This document shows positions 1-7,920 of a stretch of 64,000 nt of DNA, piece after piece. Under the pieces are notes generated by a model. The model did not search any database. It worked only from the letters and a program-made list of their open reading frames with translations, and was not told the DNA's origin. The number at the start of each line of letters is the position of its first letter. Position 1 is the first letter of the stretch. The translations under genes were made by a program, and so were the position numbers. Origin of the DNA: Butyrivibrio hungatei (GTDB lineage Bacteria; Bacillota; Clostridia; Lachnospirales; Lachnospiraceae); contig NZ_FMUR01000003.1 in the NCBI RefSeq assembly GCF_900101605.1, positions 325,213 through 389,212 on the forward strand, given 5' to 3'.

Positions 1-316
1 CAACCTGCTGCTGTAGCTCCGCTTTTTCTCTGGCGAGCCTTGCTTTCAGACCGGTTATGTCCTTGTCGAACTTCTCCTGCATCTGATTCTTCTGTTCATT
101 GAACTTGGCTCTCATCTGTGCCTTTTCTTCGTCGAAACTCTTTAACAGGTTACTTCTTTCTTCTGCAAGTTCCTTAAGAAGTTGTTGTTTCTCTTTCTCG
201 ACTTCTTCTTTAATTTCTTGTTCACGCCTCTTAGCTTCGTCGGCTTCTTCCGAGAAGTTGATCATCATCTCCAGAAGTTCCGCTCTGCTTAATTTCTTTA
301 AATTGACCTCTGCCAT
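1..316 (-). CDS. Coiled-coil protein, N-terminal part (runs off the window)
   Basis: Read on the minus strand from an ATG at 316, the frame stays open to base 1 (105 codons seen). The protein begins MAEVNLKKLSRAELLEMM and continues as an almost uninterrupted charged helix rich in Glu, Lys, Gln and Arg, which predicts a cytoplasmic coiled coil with no signal peptide or membrane segment in the visible part. The KLSRAELLEM-type opening occurs in several Lachnospiraceae proteins of unknown role (recollection, not checked). It is the first gene after the c-di-GMP-I riboswitch at 564-712, so its expression is probably c-di-GMP dependent. The C-terminal part is outside the window, so no function is assigned. 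Confidence 0.75.
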   Translation of the reverse strand, partial: MAEVNLKKLSRAELLEMMINFSEEADEAKRREQEIKEEVEKEKQQLLKELAEERSNLLKSFDEEKAQMRAKFNEQKNQMQEKFDKDITGLKARLAREKAELQQQV

Positions 317-563
317 TCTCTGTCCCTATACTCTTGCTATTGTTGAGGAATCTCATACAAGTTATCGGTTGCAACGTAAATATAATAAATTAAGATATCG
401 TGCATCCAACCCCAGCGGTCTTCGCATGATACCTTAAATGATTTAATAATTATCAGGCAACCGCAAAGCTCTAGAAGTCAGTGTCGATGAAATTACGTTT
501 CCTTAGTACGCATCAAAAAAACCTACGATGGTTCATCCTTGAACATAATTCGTACCGTAACTT

Positions 564-712
564 GCATAAAATTAGACCGTCTGTAAAAGCGCAGCTCGGT
601 CTTCATTTTGGCGCTATTAACCCAGCGCCAGCAACTGGCTGTCTGTCACATACGTGATTGAGACCCTCTAGCTTTGCGTCACCGCCTTCCGGCGGCTTTG
701 CCTTTTATTTTG
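564..712 (-). promoter_or_regulatory. Cyclic-di-GMP-I (GEMM) riboswitch with terminator-like hairpin
   Basis: The minus strand at about 706-629 carries the GEMM signatures in order: GGCAAAGCCGCC, a GGAA tetraloop capping a CCGCC/GGCGG stem, GACGCAAAGC, AGGGTCT, a variable stem-loop, then ACAGCCAGTTGC. This matches the class I c-di-GMP aptamer. It is followed by a 7-bp stem at 609-630 and by AGACCG/CGGTCT (574-602) with a short T-rich tail, a plausible expression-platform terminator. The coiled-coil gene starts about 250 nt downstream. The cAMP-GMP (GEMM-Ib) variant cannot be excluded by eye. The remaining bases of the 613-nt gap (317-929), apart from the flgE terminator, show no convincing gene. 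Confidence 0.85.
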
Positions 713-851
713 CTAAGTTAAACACGTTATAACGAAAGCGCTAACACAAAAAAATTTTTACAAAAAACTATATTTCGTCATCTCGTAAGATGAATATACC
801 CCATCGGAAATTAAAACGCAACCACTTTTTCACAGAAAAAACACAGTTTCC

Positions 852-883
852 ACAAAAAGAGGGCTGAACCCACGCTCAGCCCT
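852..883 (-). terminator. Intrinsic terminator downstream of the hook gene
   Basis: On the minus strand AGGGCTGA and TCAGCCCT form a perfect 8-bp stem around an 8-nt loop, followed by CTTTTTG. It sits about 45 bp after the hook gene stop and separates that gene from the riboswitch transcript. Confidence 0.85.
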
Positions 884-929
884 GTGTTACAAAGTTTCAC
901 TTTCGCAAAAAAAGTTCTTAGTTTCCAAT

Positions 930-2240
930 TTACCGTTTCAGACCTCTGAGAGTTTGAAGCATCTCATCAGATGTTGTGATCACACGGCTGTTAGCCTGGA
1001 AACCTCTCTGTGTCGTAATCATATCAGTAAACTCTTTCGATAAATCTACGTTACTGGATTCGAGCACTCCGGATGTCATATACCCTCCGTCAGCAGTGAC
1101 ATCCATAATCTGCGCTTCTCCCGAATTAAGAGATTCCGCATAAAGATTGTCTCCAACCTTCTCTAGTCCCATGGCATTGTTAAACTCCGCAACAGCTATC
1201 TGTGCAATCTTAACCGTCTGTCCGTTGGAATACTTAGCAAACACCGATCCGTTGTCCGTAACGGACAAACCGGTCATGGTTCCGTTTGCATATCCGACAT
1301 TTAACCCTCTCACATCTCCCTTATATAAATAAAGAGTAGAGTTGTGAGATGCAGTTGTGCCTGCATAGTTTGTCGTATTTGAAAAGTCTATATTGAGAGG
1401 TCCAATCATCGAAGCTCCGCCTCCGAATGTCATGGTCACGATTCCGTTATCGCTTCCCCCCGCATCTATAAGCTTTCCCGAACTCTTGTCGTAAACAAGA
1501 TTGATATTGGTATCTGTAGTGTTTTGAAGAAGATTACCCTCATCGTCCTGTACAGTGGAAAGAGAAAGTAAATAAGTATTATCTGCGTTATCTCCTCCGT
1601 CTGTCAGATTGAACTTAAGAGTATAAGTTCTTCCGTCATTGCCGAATACTTCAAGTCTCATGCTCTTGCCGTCTGCCTCATCGAAAGAGCCGTCAAGACT
1701 ATCGATATTCCCTCTGAAATATGATGCGGATGTTGCTGTTCCGCCTATTGTCTTAGTTGCATCAGTAATAAGATCAAGTCTCGTCACATTTGCTCCCGGT
1801 CTGATTCCGTCTTCACCCATAACACCCATTACATAATATCCGTTGTTCTGGGTTACGAGACTTCCCTGCGCATCGATCGTAAACGCACCGTCTCTGCTAA
1901 AATTCCTGGTTTGGTTGTCAGGACTGATCACAAAGAAAGAATCTCCCGTGATCATCATATCAAAGGCATTCCCTGTAGTCTGCATGGAGCCCGACTTTGT
2001 TATATTTGTATATATTGAGGAAACCTTAGATCCAAGTCCTACCTGAGCAGCATTTGTAGTTGCAACGTTATCTCCCGCTCCGGTTCCGTTCTTTACAGTC
2101 TGATAAAGAACGTCAGAAAATCCCGTTGCCTGCGACTTATATGCTGTTGTATTGACATTGGCAATATTATTACCAATAACATCCATTTCCATTTGATGGG
2201 TTGTAAGTCCGGAAACACCTGACCAAAGCGATCTCAACAT
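930..2240 (-). CDS. flgE: Flagellar hook / hook-basal body protein (FlgE-like)
   Basis: A 436-aa flagellar rod/hook family protein. The N-terminus has the family helix with the GNNIANVNTTAYK motif, and the C-terminus has the conserved NVDLSKEF..MITTQRGFQANSRVI...L segment. Length and a broad low-complexity middle domain fit hook protein FlgE better than FlgF/FlgG rod proteins. It would be exported by the flagellar type III apparatus and polymerise into the hook. The ATG at 2240 is chosen because GGAGG lies 9 nt upstream; the GTG six bases earlier is too close. A SigD promoter lies 51 bp upstream of the start and a terminator follows, so it appears to be monocistronic rather than inside a large fla operon; a second hook gene elsewhere is possible. 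Confidence 0.88.
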   Translation of the reverse strand: MLRSLWSGVSGLTTHQMEMDVIGNNIANVNTTAYKSQATGFSDVLYQTVKNGTGAGDNVATTNAAQVGLGSKVSSIYTNITKSGSMQTTGNAFDMMITGDSFFVISPDNQTRNFSRDGAFTIDAQGSLVTQNNGYYVMGVMGEDGIRPGANVTRLDLITDATKTIGGTATSASYFRGNIDSLDGSFDEADGKSMRLEVFGNDGRTYTLKFNLTDGGDNADNTYLLSLSTVQDDEGNLLQNTTDTNINLVYDKSSGKLIDAGGSDNGIVTMTFGGGASMIGPLNIDFSNTTNYAGTTASHNSTLYLYKGDVRGLNVGYANGTMTGLSVTDNGSVFAKYSNGQTVKIAQIAVAEFNNAMGLEKVGDNLYAESLNSGEAQIMDVTADGGYMTSGVLESSNVDLSKEFTDMITTQRGFQANSRVITTSDEMLQTLRGLKR

Positions 2241-2290
2241 GAACACATACCTCCAAGTACCGTTGCATTATCCACTACCTGCTATTTCCT

Positions 2291-2318
2291 TTATCGGATG
2301 CTTTCTTTATTTCCTTTA
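2291..2318 (-). promoter_or_regulatory. SigD (sigma-28) flagellar promoter
   Basis: The minus strand reads TAAA, a 16-bp spacer, then TCCGATAA, against the SigD consensus TAAA-N15/16-GCCGATAA: one mismatch in twelve defined bases. It lies 51 bp upstream of the hook gene start. Confidence 0.85.
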
Positions 2319-2529
2319 GAGCAAAATAAAAAAAAGTAAAAGAATTTTTCAACGATGACTGTGTTCTTGTGTTCATAAAAATCAGATTACTTTTTTACCA
2401 TTGATCACCCCTTTCGAACATGATAAACATTCCTCATTGGCATAGTACTGCAAACCCATTCGAAATACTTTATTAACATTTATTAAAATATTATCACTCA
2501 TAGTGTAACATTTCAATAGTTTTTTATAA

Positions 2530-2616
2530 AAAAATAAGGCTTTCACCCCGATGAATTCTACGTTCATCCCCATTAAGGATGTGTAAATCCCAGAGTAAAA
2601 GTCTTATTTAATATAA
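2530..2616 (-). other. Structured region 3' of serine acetyltransferase, possible terminator
   Basis: On the minus strand AATAAGACTTT and AAAGCCTTATT can close a long stem enclosing smaller helices (ACATCC/GGGATG and GAACGTAGAATTC-like), followed by seven T residues. It starts about 30 nt after the cysE stop, so it could be its terminator or a small structured RNA. No known RNA family was recognised. The rest of 2247-2646 holds the SigD promoter and no convincing gene. Confidence 0.35.
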
Positions 2617-2646
2617 GTCCATATTATGTAACAACTATACGAAACA

Positions 2647-3546
2647 TCAGGAATTTTTCATGCTTATCCTGCTGTTTGCAGGCACCGAAGCCGTAATAAA
2701 TGCGTTAGCACCTATGACGCTTCCCTCGCCTATTATAGTATCTCCGCCCAGTATTGAAGCACCTGCGTAGATAGTAACATCATTTTCAATAGTGGGATGT
2801 CTTTTAACCCCCTTAAGTGCCTGTCCGCCTCGCGTTGACAATCCACCGATGGTAACACCCTGATACATCTTGACATGCTCACCGATGATCGAAGTCTCAC
2901 CGATAACAATGCCGGTTCCGTGATCGATCATGAAATACTTTCCAATCGTAGCGCCGGGATGAATGTCTATTCCCGTCTTGGAATGTGCATACTCAGTCAT
3001 CATTCTCGGAATAAGCGGCACCTTAAGAAGATAGAGTTCATGTGCTATCCTGTTGATCGATGTCGCAAAGAGTCCCGGATATGAAAGAATTATCTCTTCC
3101 TTACTGTAAGCTGCGGGATCTCCCGAATAGCAAGCCTGAACATCGGTATCAAGATACTCTCTTATCTTGGGAATCCTCTCAAAAAACTCATGAGTTATCT
3201 TCCTTGCTCCGCACTCAAGAGTTTCATCACTGGCATCCCTATAGTCGTCACTATGCCTGAACGCTATCGCTATCTGCTTATTCATGTTATAGATGACATC
3301 CTCGATGACAATCGCGATCCTGTTCGCATCACTATAGCTCTTGTACACCTTATCTCTGTAATATCCGGGATACATGATCCTAATGAGCTTTATGACGATA
3401 TCTTTTACAGCATCTCTGTCAGGCTGATTGTAGATATCCATATTGTCAATATCTCTTCCGTTTGAGTAATCATTGAGAATCAGATTTACAATATCAACGA
3501 TTCCGTTTTTCATATTATCTTTGTCATACTTATAATTGTAATCCAT
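2647..3546 (-). CDS. cysE: Serine O-acetyltransferase (EpsC-type CysE)
   Basis: Acetylates L-serine with acetyl-CoA to O-acetylserine, the carbon skeleton for cysteine synthesis, in the cytoplasm. The protein (299 aa) has an N-terminal helical region and a C-terminal left-handed beta-helix of hexapeptide repeats. The family motif DIHPGATIGKYFMIDHGTG is followed by IGETSIIGEHVKMYQGVTIGG and KGVKRHPTIENDVTIYAGA, which carry the catalytic Asp/His and CoA loop. The longer EpsC-like N-terminus fits Gram-positive and anaerobe enzymes. The ATG at 3546 is chosen because GGAGAA lies 7 nt upstream; the longer open frame to 3600 has no ribosome binding site. No cysteine synthase lies next to it. Confidence 0.9.
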   Translation of the reverse strand: MDYNYKYDKDNMKNGIVDIVNLILNDYSNGRDIDNMDIYNQPDRDAVKDIVIKLIRIMYPGYYRDKVYKSYSDANRIAIVIEDVIYNMNKQIAIAFRHSDDYRDASDETLECGARKITHEFFERIPKIREYLDTDVQACYSGDPAAYSKEEIILSYPGLFATSINRIAHELYLLKVPLIPRMMTEYAHSKTGIDIHPGATIGKYFMIDHGTGIVIGETSIIGEHVKMYQGVTIGGLSTRGGQALKGVKRHPTIENDVTIYAGASILGGDTIIGEGSVIGANAFITASVPANSRISMKNS

Positions 3547-3638
3547 CGCAATTCTCCGAATTGGTATTATTTGCTTGACGCTCAAACCATATAATACCAT
3601 AATAATCGAGAAATTAGGAATTTTTTAGGAGAATATCA

Positions 3639-4649
3639 ATGAATTTTTATTTTGCACCGATGGAAAGCATAACCATGTATCCTCTGAGAAACATCCATAA
3701 AGACATGTTTGCGGGCTCTGTTTCCAAGTACTACTCACCTTTTGTCACAGCCGCAAAGAGTAAGCACTTTAAGAACAGGGAAAAAAATGACATTCTACCC
3801 GTGCACAACACTCCGTTCTTCGAAGGAAACGTCTCCTCCCTGGTTGTTCAGATAATGTCGGGAAACTCTGAAACTTTCCTTTGGGCGGCAAAAGAGATCG
3901 CACAGCTCGGCTACAAAGAGATAAATCTCAACCTCGGCTGCCCCGCTTCCACTGTCGTAAACAGACACAAGGGTGCAGGTCTTTTGGCCGATCCCGATTA
4001 TCTTGACTCCATGTTATCTGAGATATTTGAGGCAAAAGAAAATACGCCCGAATTAAAAGATATTGAAATTTCTTTAAAAACAAGACTCGGCATCGCAGAT
4101 GAGAACGAAGCCGGAAAACTTATGGAGATATACGCAAAATATCCGATAAGCGAACTCACCGTCCATGCAAGAGTCAAGGATGACTTTTATAAGAACACTC
4201 CCCGCCTTGATGCATTCTGTAGCAGTATGAAAAGATACAGAGAATGCGGCGGAAAGGCTCCCATATGCTACAACGGAAACATCTTTTCCAAAAAAGACTA
4301 TGAAGACACCATGGATAAGTTTGAAAGTAACGGCATCACAAACGAAGTAAGTTCTATGATGCTCGGCAGAGGAATTCTTGAAAATCCGGCACTTGCAAGA
4401 GAACTTACAGGCGGTGAAGTGCTTACCGCGCCCGAGTTAAAAGAATACCTGACAAAGCTCTACGCAGGATACGAAGAATACATACCCGAGGACAGGAACG
4501 TTATCTTTAAACTTCTTGAGCACTGGGCATTTATACATACTCACTTTGCAAACTGCGACAAATATCTTAAGGCAATAAGAAAAGCCCGCAGCAAAGGCGA
4601 ATACCTCGCTGCGGTCCGCAATATCTTTGCAAGTTGTGAATTTAAGTAA
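3639..4649 (+). CDS. tRNA-dihydrouridine synthase family protein
   Basis: A 336-aa flavin (FMN) TIM-barrel enzyme that reduces uridine to dihydrouridine in tRNA D-loops. Motifs seen: the opening FAPMES, VQIMSGN, the NLNLGCPASTV segment with the catalytic Cys, KTRLGI, ELTVHAR, CYNGNIFS and the MMLGRGILENP phosphate-binding end of the barrel. The subfamily resembles the short Firmicute Dus proteins and cannot be assigned to DusA, B or C by eye. The start has TTAGGAGA 7 nt upstream. It is transcribed alone, divergent from cysE and convergent with the ABC operon; a long imperfect inverted repeat (4678-4725) lies between the convergent stops. Confidence 0.88.
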   Translation: MNFYFAPMESITMYPLRNIHKDMFAGSVSKYYSPFVTAAKSKHFKNREKNDILPVHNTPFFEGNVSSLVVQIMSGNSETFLWAAKEIAQLGYKEINLNLGCPASTVVNRHKGAGLLADPDYLDSMLSEIFEAKENTPELKDIEISLKTRLGIADENEAGKLMEIYAKYPISELTVHARVKDDFYKNTPRLDAFCSSMKRYRECGGKAPICYNGNIFSKKDYEDTMDKFESNGITNEVSSMMLGRGILENPALARELTGGEVLTAPELKEYLTKLYAGYEEYIPEDRNVIFKLLEHWAFIHTHFANCDKYLKAIRKARSKGEYLAAVRNIFASCEFK

Positions 4650-4712
4650 TAATCTTTCTCAATATTCAAACAATTTGAAGATCATATGAAATAGTCTTTT
4701 TAACAGATTGTT

Positions 4713-5387
4713 TTATATGGTCTTCCCTGAATCAAGCCACACTATCCTGTCTCCGTATTCAGCACACTTCTCTGAGTGCGTTACCTGAAGAATACTGATG
4801 CCTTTCTCCTTATTTATTTTCCTGAACAATTCCATTATCTCAGCACCGGACTTTTTATCCAGATTACCTGTGGCCTCATCTGCGAGAATAAGTTTCGGAT
4901 CCCCCATAACAGCTCTGGCTATGGCAACTCTCTGCTGCTGCCCTCCCGAAAGTTTTGACGGGTATTGCTTCCTCTTTTCCGTAAGACCTACGATGTTCAG
5001 GATTTCATCGAGCTTCTTCTTAAGGCTTGCTCTGCTCTTTCCCGCAACAAGCTGCGGAAGCATTATATTGTCCTCAACATTTAGATTCTGTACCAGGTTA
5101 TAGAACTGGAAGATAAATCCGATGTCATTAAGTCTTATCTCTGAAAGCTCTTTTTCTTTGATATTCGAAATGCTCTTTCCGCATACGGAAATATCACCGG
5201 TAAAATCCCTATCCAAGCCTCCGATCAGATAAAGAAGGGTTGATTTGCCGCTTCCCGAAGCGCCCATAAGAGAGACAAATTCTCCTTCTCTTACATTCAT
5301 ATTAACTCCGTCCAGAACCTTGGTGCTTACTGTCTTTTCGGATCCAAACACTTTCTTTACATCTTTTACCTCGATTATATTCTCCAT
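4713..5387 (-). CDS. ABC transporter ATP-binding protein (LolD/MacB type)
   Basis: A 224-aa nucleotide-binding subunit of an FtsX-type ABC system. Walker A is GASGSGKST, the Q-loop is IFQFYNL, the signature is [14 protein letters not shown], Walker B is LILADEAT, and the switch His is in VTHS. The Q-loop and signature are typical of the MacB/LolD/Bce family that energises mechanotransmission or extracytoplasmic release rather than ordinary import. It starts 12 bp after the permease stop and is the last gene of the M13 peptidase - permease - ATPase operon driven from the triple-operator promoter near 10000. Confidence 0.92.
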   Translation of the reverse strand: MENIIEVKDVKKVFGSEKTVSTKVLDGVNMNVREGEFVSLMGASGSGKSTLLYLIGGLDRDFTGDISVCGKSISNIKEKELSEIRLNDIGFIFQFYNLVQNLNVEDNIMLPQLVAGKSRASLKKKLDEILNIVGLTEKRKQYPSKLSGGQQQRVAIARAVMGDPKLILADEATGNLDKKSGAEIMELFRKINKEKGISILQVTHSEKCAEYGDRIVWLDSGKTI

Positions 5388-5399
5388 TTTTCATTCTCC

Positions 5400-7919
5400 T
5401 TATTCATACTTTAACTGTTCTGCAATCTTCATTCTGTTTATGTCTCGCATAGTCTTTATGATCGTTATTCCAAATGTAAAGAACATAACCAATAAGAAAA
5501 CAACGGTTTGTCCGACATTTATAAACATTTCCTGTTCCATTATCGCCTTCAAAGCTTTTATAAATACCACAGTCTCAACAAGACCTGCTACTGTTCCGAA
5601 ACCGATTGCTATAACGCCAGATAACACTGTCTCTTCAAAGAACAACTTAACAAGATTTCCTTTGCTCATAGCAGTCGAAACAAGAACTGCACTTTCTCTC
5701 TTTCTGCTCTCAAATCCAACTATTTGGTTACAATATATACCTATTACCGCAAGCGAAACTCCGATGATTATTATCATATAGAGAAGTGCGAGCTCACCTC
5801 CGGAAAGATCTTGAATCTCTTTTATGTATTCATCAATTGTATTAACTTTATCTATAGTGCTGGATGAATAGCTCTTAATAAGCTCAGCGGTTTTCACCGG
5901 ATCATCCGTCTTTATATAGGCTTTACTTGGTCTGTCCAGATAGATCTTTTTATATAATTCAAAAGGTAACACGATTGTTCTGTTTGAACTGTCAGCCTGA
6001 CCGGAATCGATAATTCCTGCAACCTTGAAGGTACCTCTGTAAGGAACAACCCCTTTTGCATCAAACAGTATTTCCGCATTGTCTCCGGCTTTAAGCTTCA
6101 GCTCCCTTGCTAATTTTTTGGCTATATATATTTCATCGCCGCTTATAGAATCAGGAAGCCCTTTATAACCTTGATTCAGTTCCGGATTGCCATACGTTCC
6201 AAATACTTTGATATTTGTAAGCTCATCATCAAATTTTTTAACATACTTATTCTCAAGATAGTCTTCTATCTTCTCTTTTCCCACAAGGATGCTGTTATCT
6301 CTTGAATAGTCAAATTCAACCTTATTTACACCATCAAGTGTTTTGATGTATTCATATGATTCAACGTTTTCTGAAAGTCCTCTGAGGATTACATCCGCGT
6401 CCATCGGAGGTGTTACTACATCATGTTTTAATGAAGAAATGTAAATAAACATCACAAGGCATACACTTGTAGCTATAAATGCAAGCTTTGAACTTCCGAT
6501 CGAAGTCTTATTGCTTCTAAGATTTGTAGCCGCAAGACCAAGTATAGGATTATTTACCTTCATGCTGATCTTTTCGATTATCTTTGACGCTGTTCTGAGC
6601 ACAAACGGATATCCGCAGAAAAGAGAAAGCACCATAAATAGGAATCCCAAAACGCCGGGAACAGGGCTGTCTTTAAACGCCGTAAACGCCAGAACGGAAG
6701 CAATGCCTGCAATAACTGCACAAACAATCGATATGATCTTATTCTTGTTTTTATATTTGTATTCTGTGTCCTTATTATCAAAAATAATATCTCTGATAGC
6801 TGTATTGGTAGATTTAAGAAGTTCTCTGAGCGGGCAGAGCATTTCCACTACGATTGCGCCTATAATTACCGCGATCATAACAGGAACCGATACATTTCCC
6901 AGATTCATTTCAACTTCCATGCTTCCCGCGCTTACCGTAAAAACAGAGTTAAATAAAGCATCTCTTGAAGCCCTATAAAGTCCGGTTCCGATCAAACCAC
7001 CAAACAATCCGTAAAACATATTTTCAATGAGTATAATTCGTGCCGTAAGATTCGGTGAAACTCCAAGGCTTCTCAAAGTTCCGATCGTCGACATTCTGTC
7101 ACGCATTATTCTCTCAGAAAGTGTTATAGTCACAAAGATGACAAGTATCAGCGTTACAAGGAAAAGCATTTTAAACATATTACTAATTGTATTTATCTGA
7201 TCCTGCACCATCTTTTCGCCCATTAGATCCTGTACTTCATAATTGGGGAATCTTTCTTCCATCGCATCGCAGAATTCACTGACTTTTGACTTATCCTCTA
7301 CCTTAATATAAACAGCAGTATGTTTCGGTCTGCCATCATAGCACAGCCTTGCCATTCCTTCATCCGAAATAACAGCAGAATACTCCGATTCAAGAAGTCC
7401 GCTTAATTTCGCTATTTTCTTGATCCTATACTCTACATCGACATAGTTGTCACCGTAAACTTTTAAAGGATCACCCTCATTAAGTTCAAGTTCTTTAGCC
7501 ATAACTTCATCTATGATGATATCGTTCTCACTAAGATCAACATCTTTCGGAATAATTCTCATTTTTGAAGCGCTCTCAACATCCACACCGGATATATTAA
7601 GCCTTTTCTGATTGTAATACGCATACATCTGGTTGTTACGAACCGTCACATTCGAAGTTTTGGATGAAACATATGCCGCTTCATAACCGGAAAGACCTTC
7701 AAAATCACTTTCCTCTATGTCATCAGACGAACCCACAACTACATTAGCTGCTCCCGCTACCGTATTAAACAACCCTATAAAAATATTTTCGACACTGTTG
7801 CTCATATCAAAAGCAAGCATGCCCGAAAATGAACAAATAGTAATTGTAACCACAAGAAATAATGTCATAAGTGGTTTTGCAAATATATTTCTGAATGTAT
7901 GTTTTAAAATAACTCCCAT
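5400..7919 (-). CDS. ABC transporter permease, duplicated FtsX domains
   Basis: An 839-aa membrane protein. It has an N-terminal membrane helix, a large extracytoplasmic domain (about residues 50-240), a first FtsX-like helix bundle, a central membrane region, a second extracytoplasmic domain and a C-terminal FtsX bundle, for roughly ten helices. This is the MacB/Bce-like 'DUF214' architecture used for antimicrobial peptide resistance, lipoprotein handling or peptidase regulation. The ATG at 7919 is preferred because AAGGTGG lies just upstream, inside the end of the peptidase gene; the 16 extra upstream codons are not expected to be translated. It follows the M13 peptidase by 1 bp, so the two are probably translationally coupled. 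The substrate is unknown. Confidence 0.87.
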   Translation of the reverse strand: MGVILKHTFRNIFAKPLMTLFLVVTITICSFSGMLAFDMSNSVENIFIGLFNTVAGAANVVVGSSDDIEESDFEGLSGYEAAYVSSKTSNVTVRNNQMYAYYNQKRLNISGVDVESASKMRIIPKDVDLSENDIIIDEVMAKELELNEGDPLKVYGDNYVDVEYRIKKIAKLSGLLESEYSAVISDEGMARLCYDGRPKHTAVYIKVEDKSKVSEFCDAMEERFPNYEVQDLMGEKMVQDQINTISNMFKMLFLVTLILVIFVTITLSERIMRDRMSTIGTLRSLGVSPNLTARIILIENMFYGLFGGLIGTGLYRASRDALFNSVFTVSAGSMEVEMNLGNVSVPVMIAVIIGAIVVEMLCPLRELLKSTNTAIRDIIFDNKDTEYKYKNKNKIISIVCAVIAGIASVLAFTAFKDSPVPGVLGFLFMVLSLFCGYPFVLRTASKIIEKISMKVNNPILGLAATNLRSNKTSIGSSKLAFIATSVCLVMFIYISSLKHDVVTPPMDADVILRGLSENVESYEYIKTLDGVNKVEFDYSRDNSILVGKEKIEDYLENKYVKKFDDELTNIKVFGTYGNPELNQGYKGLPDSISGDEIYIAKKLARELKLKAGDNAEILFDAKGVVPYRGTFKVAGIIDSGQADSSNRTIVLPFELYKKIYLDRPSKAYIKTDDPVKTAELIKSYSSSTIDKVNTIDEYIKEIQDLSGGELALLYMIIIIGVSLAVIGIYCNQIVGFESRKRESAVLVSTAMSKGNLVKLFFEETVLSGVIAIGFGTVAGLVETVVFIKALKAIMEQEMFINVGQTVVFLLVMFFTFGITIIKTMRDINRMKIAEQLKYE

Positions 7920-7920
7920 G

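Noticed and set aside
2382..2573. 63-codon minus-strand ORF between the hook gene and cysE
   Set aside because: No clear ribosome binding site, odd composition, and its 5' part overlaps the structured 3' region of cysE.
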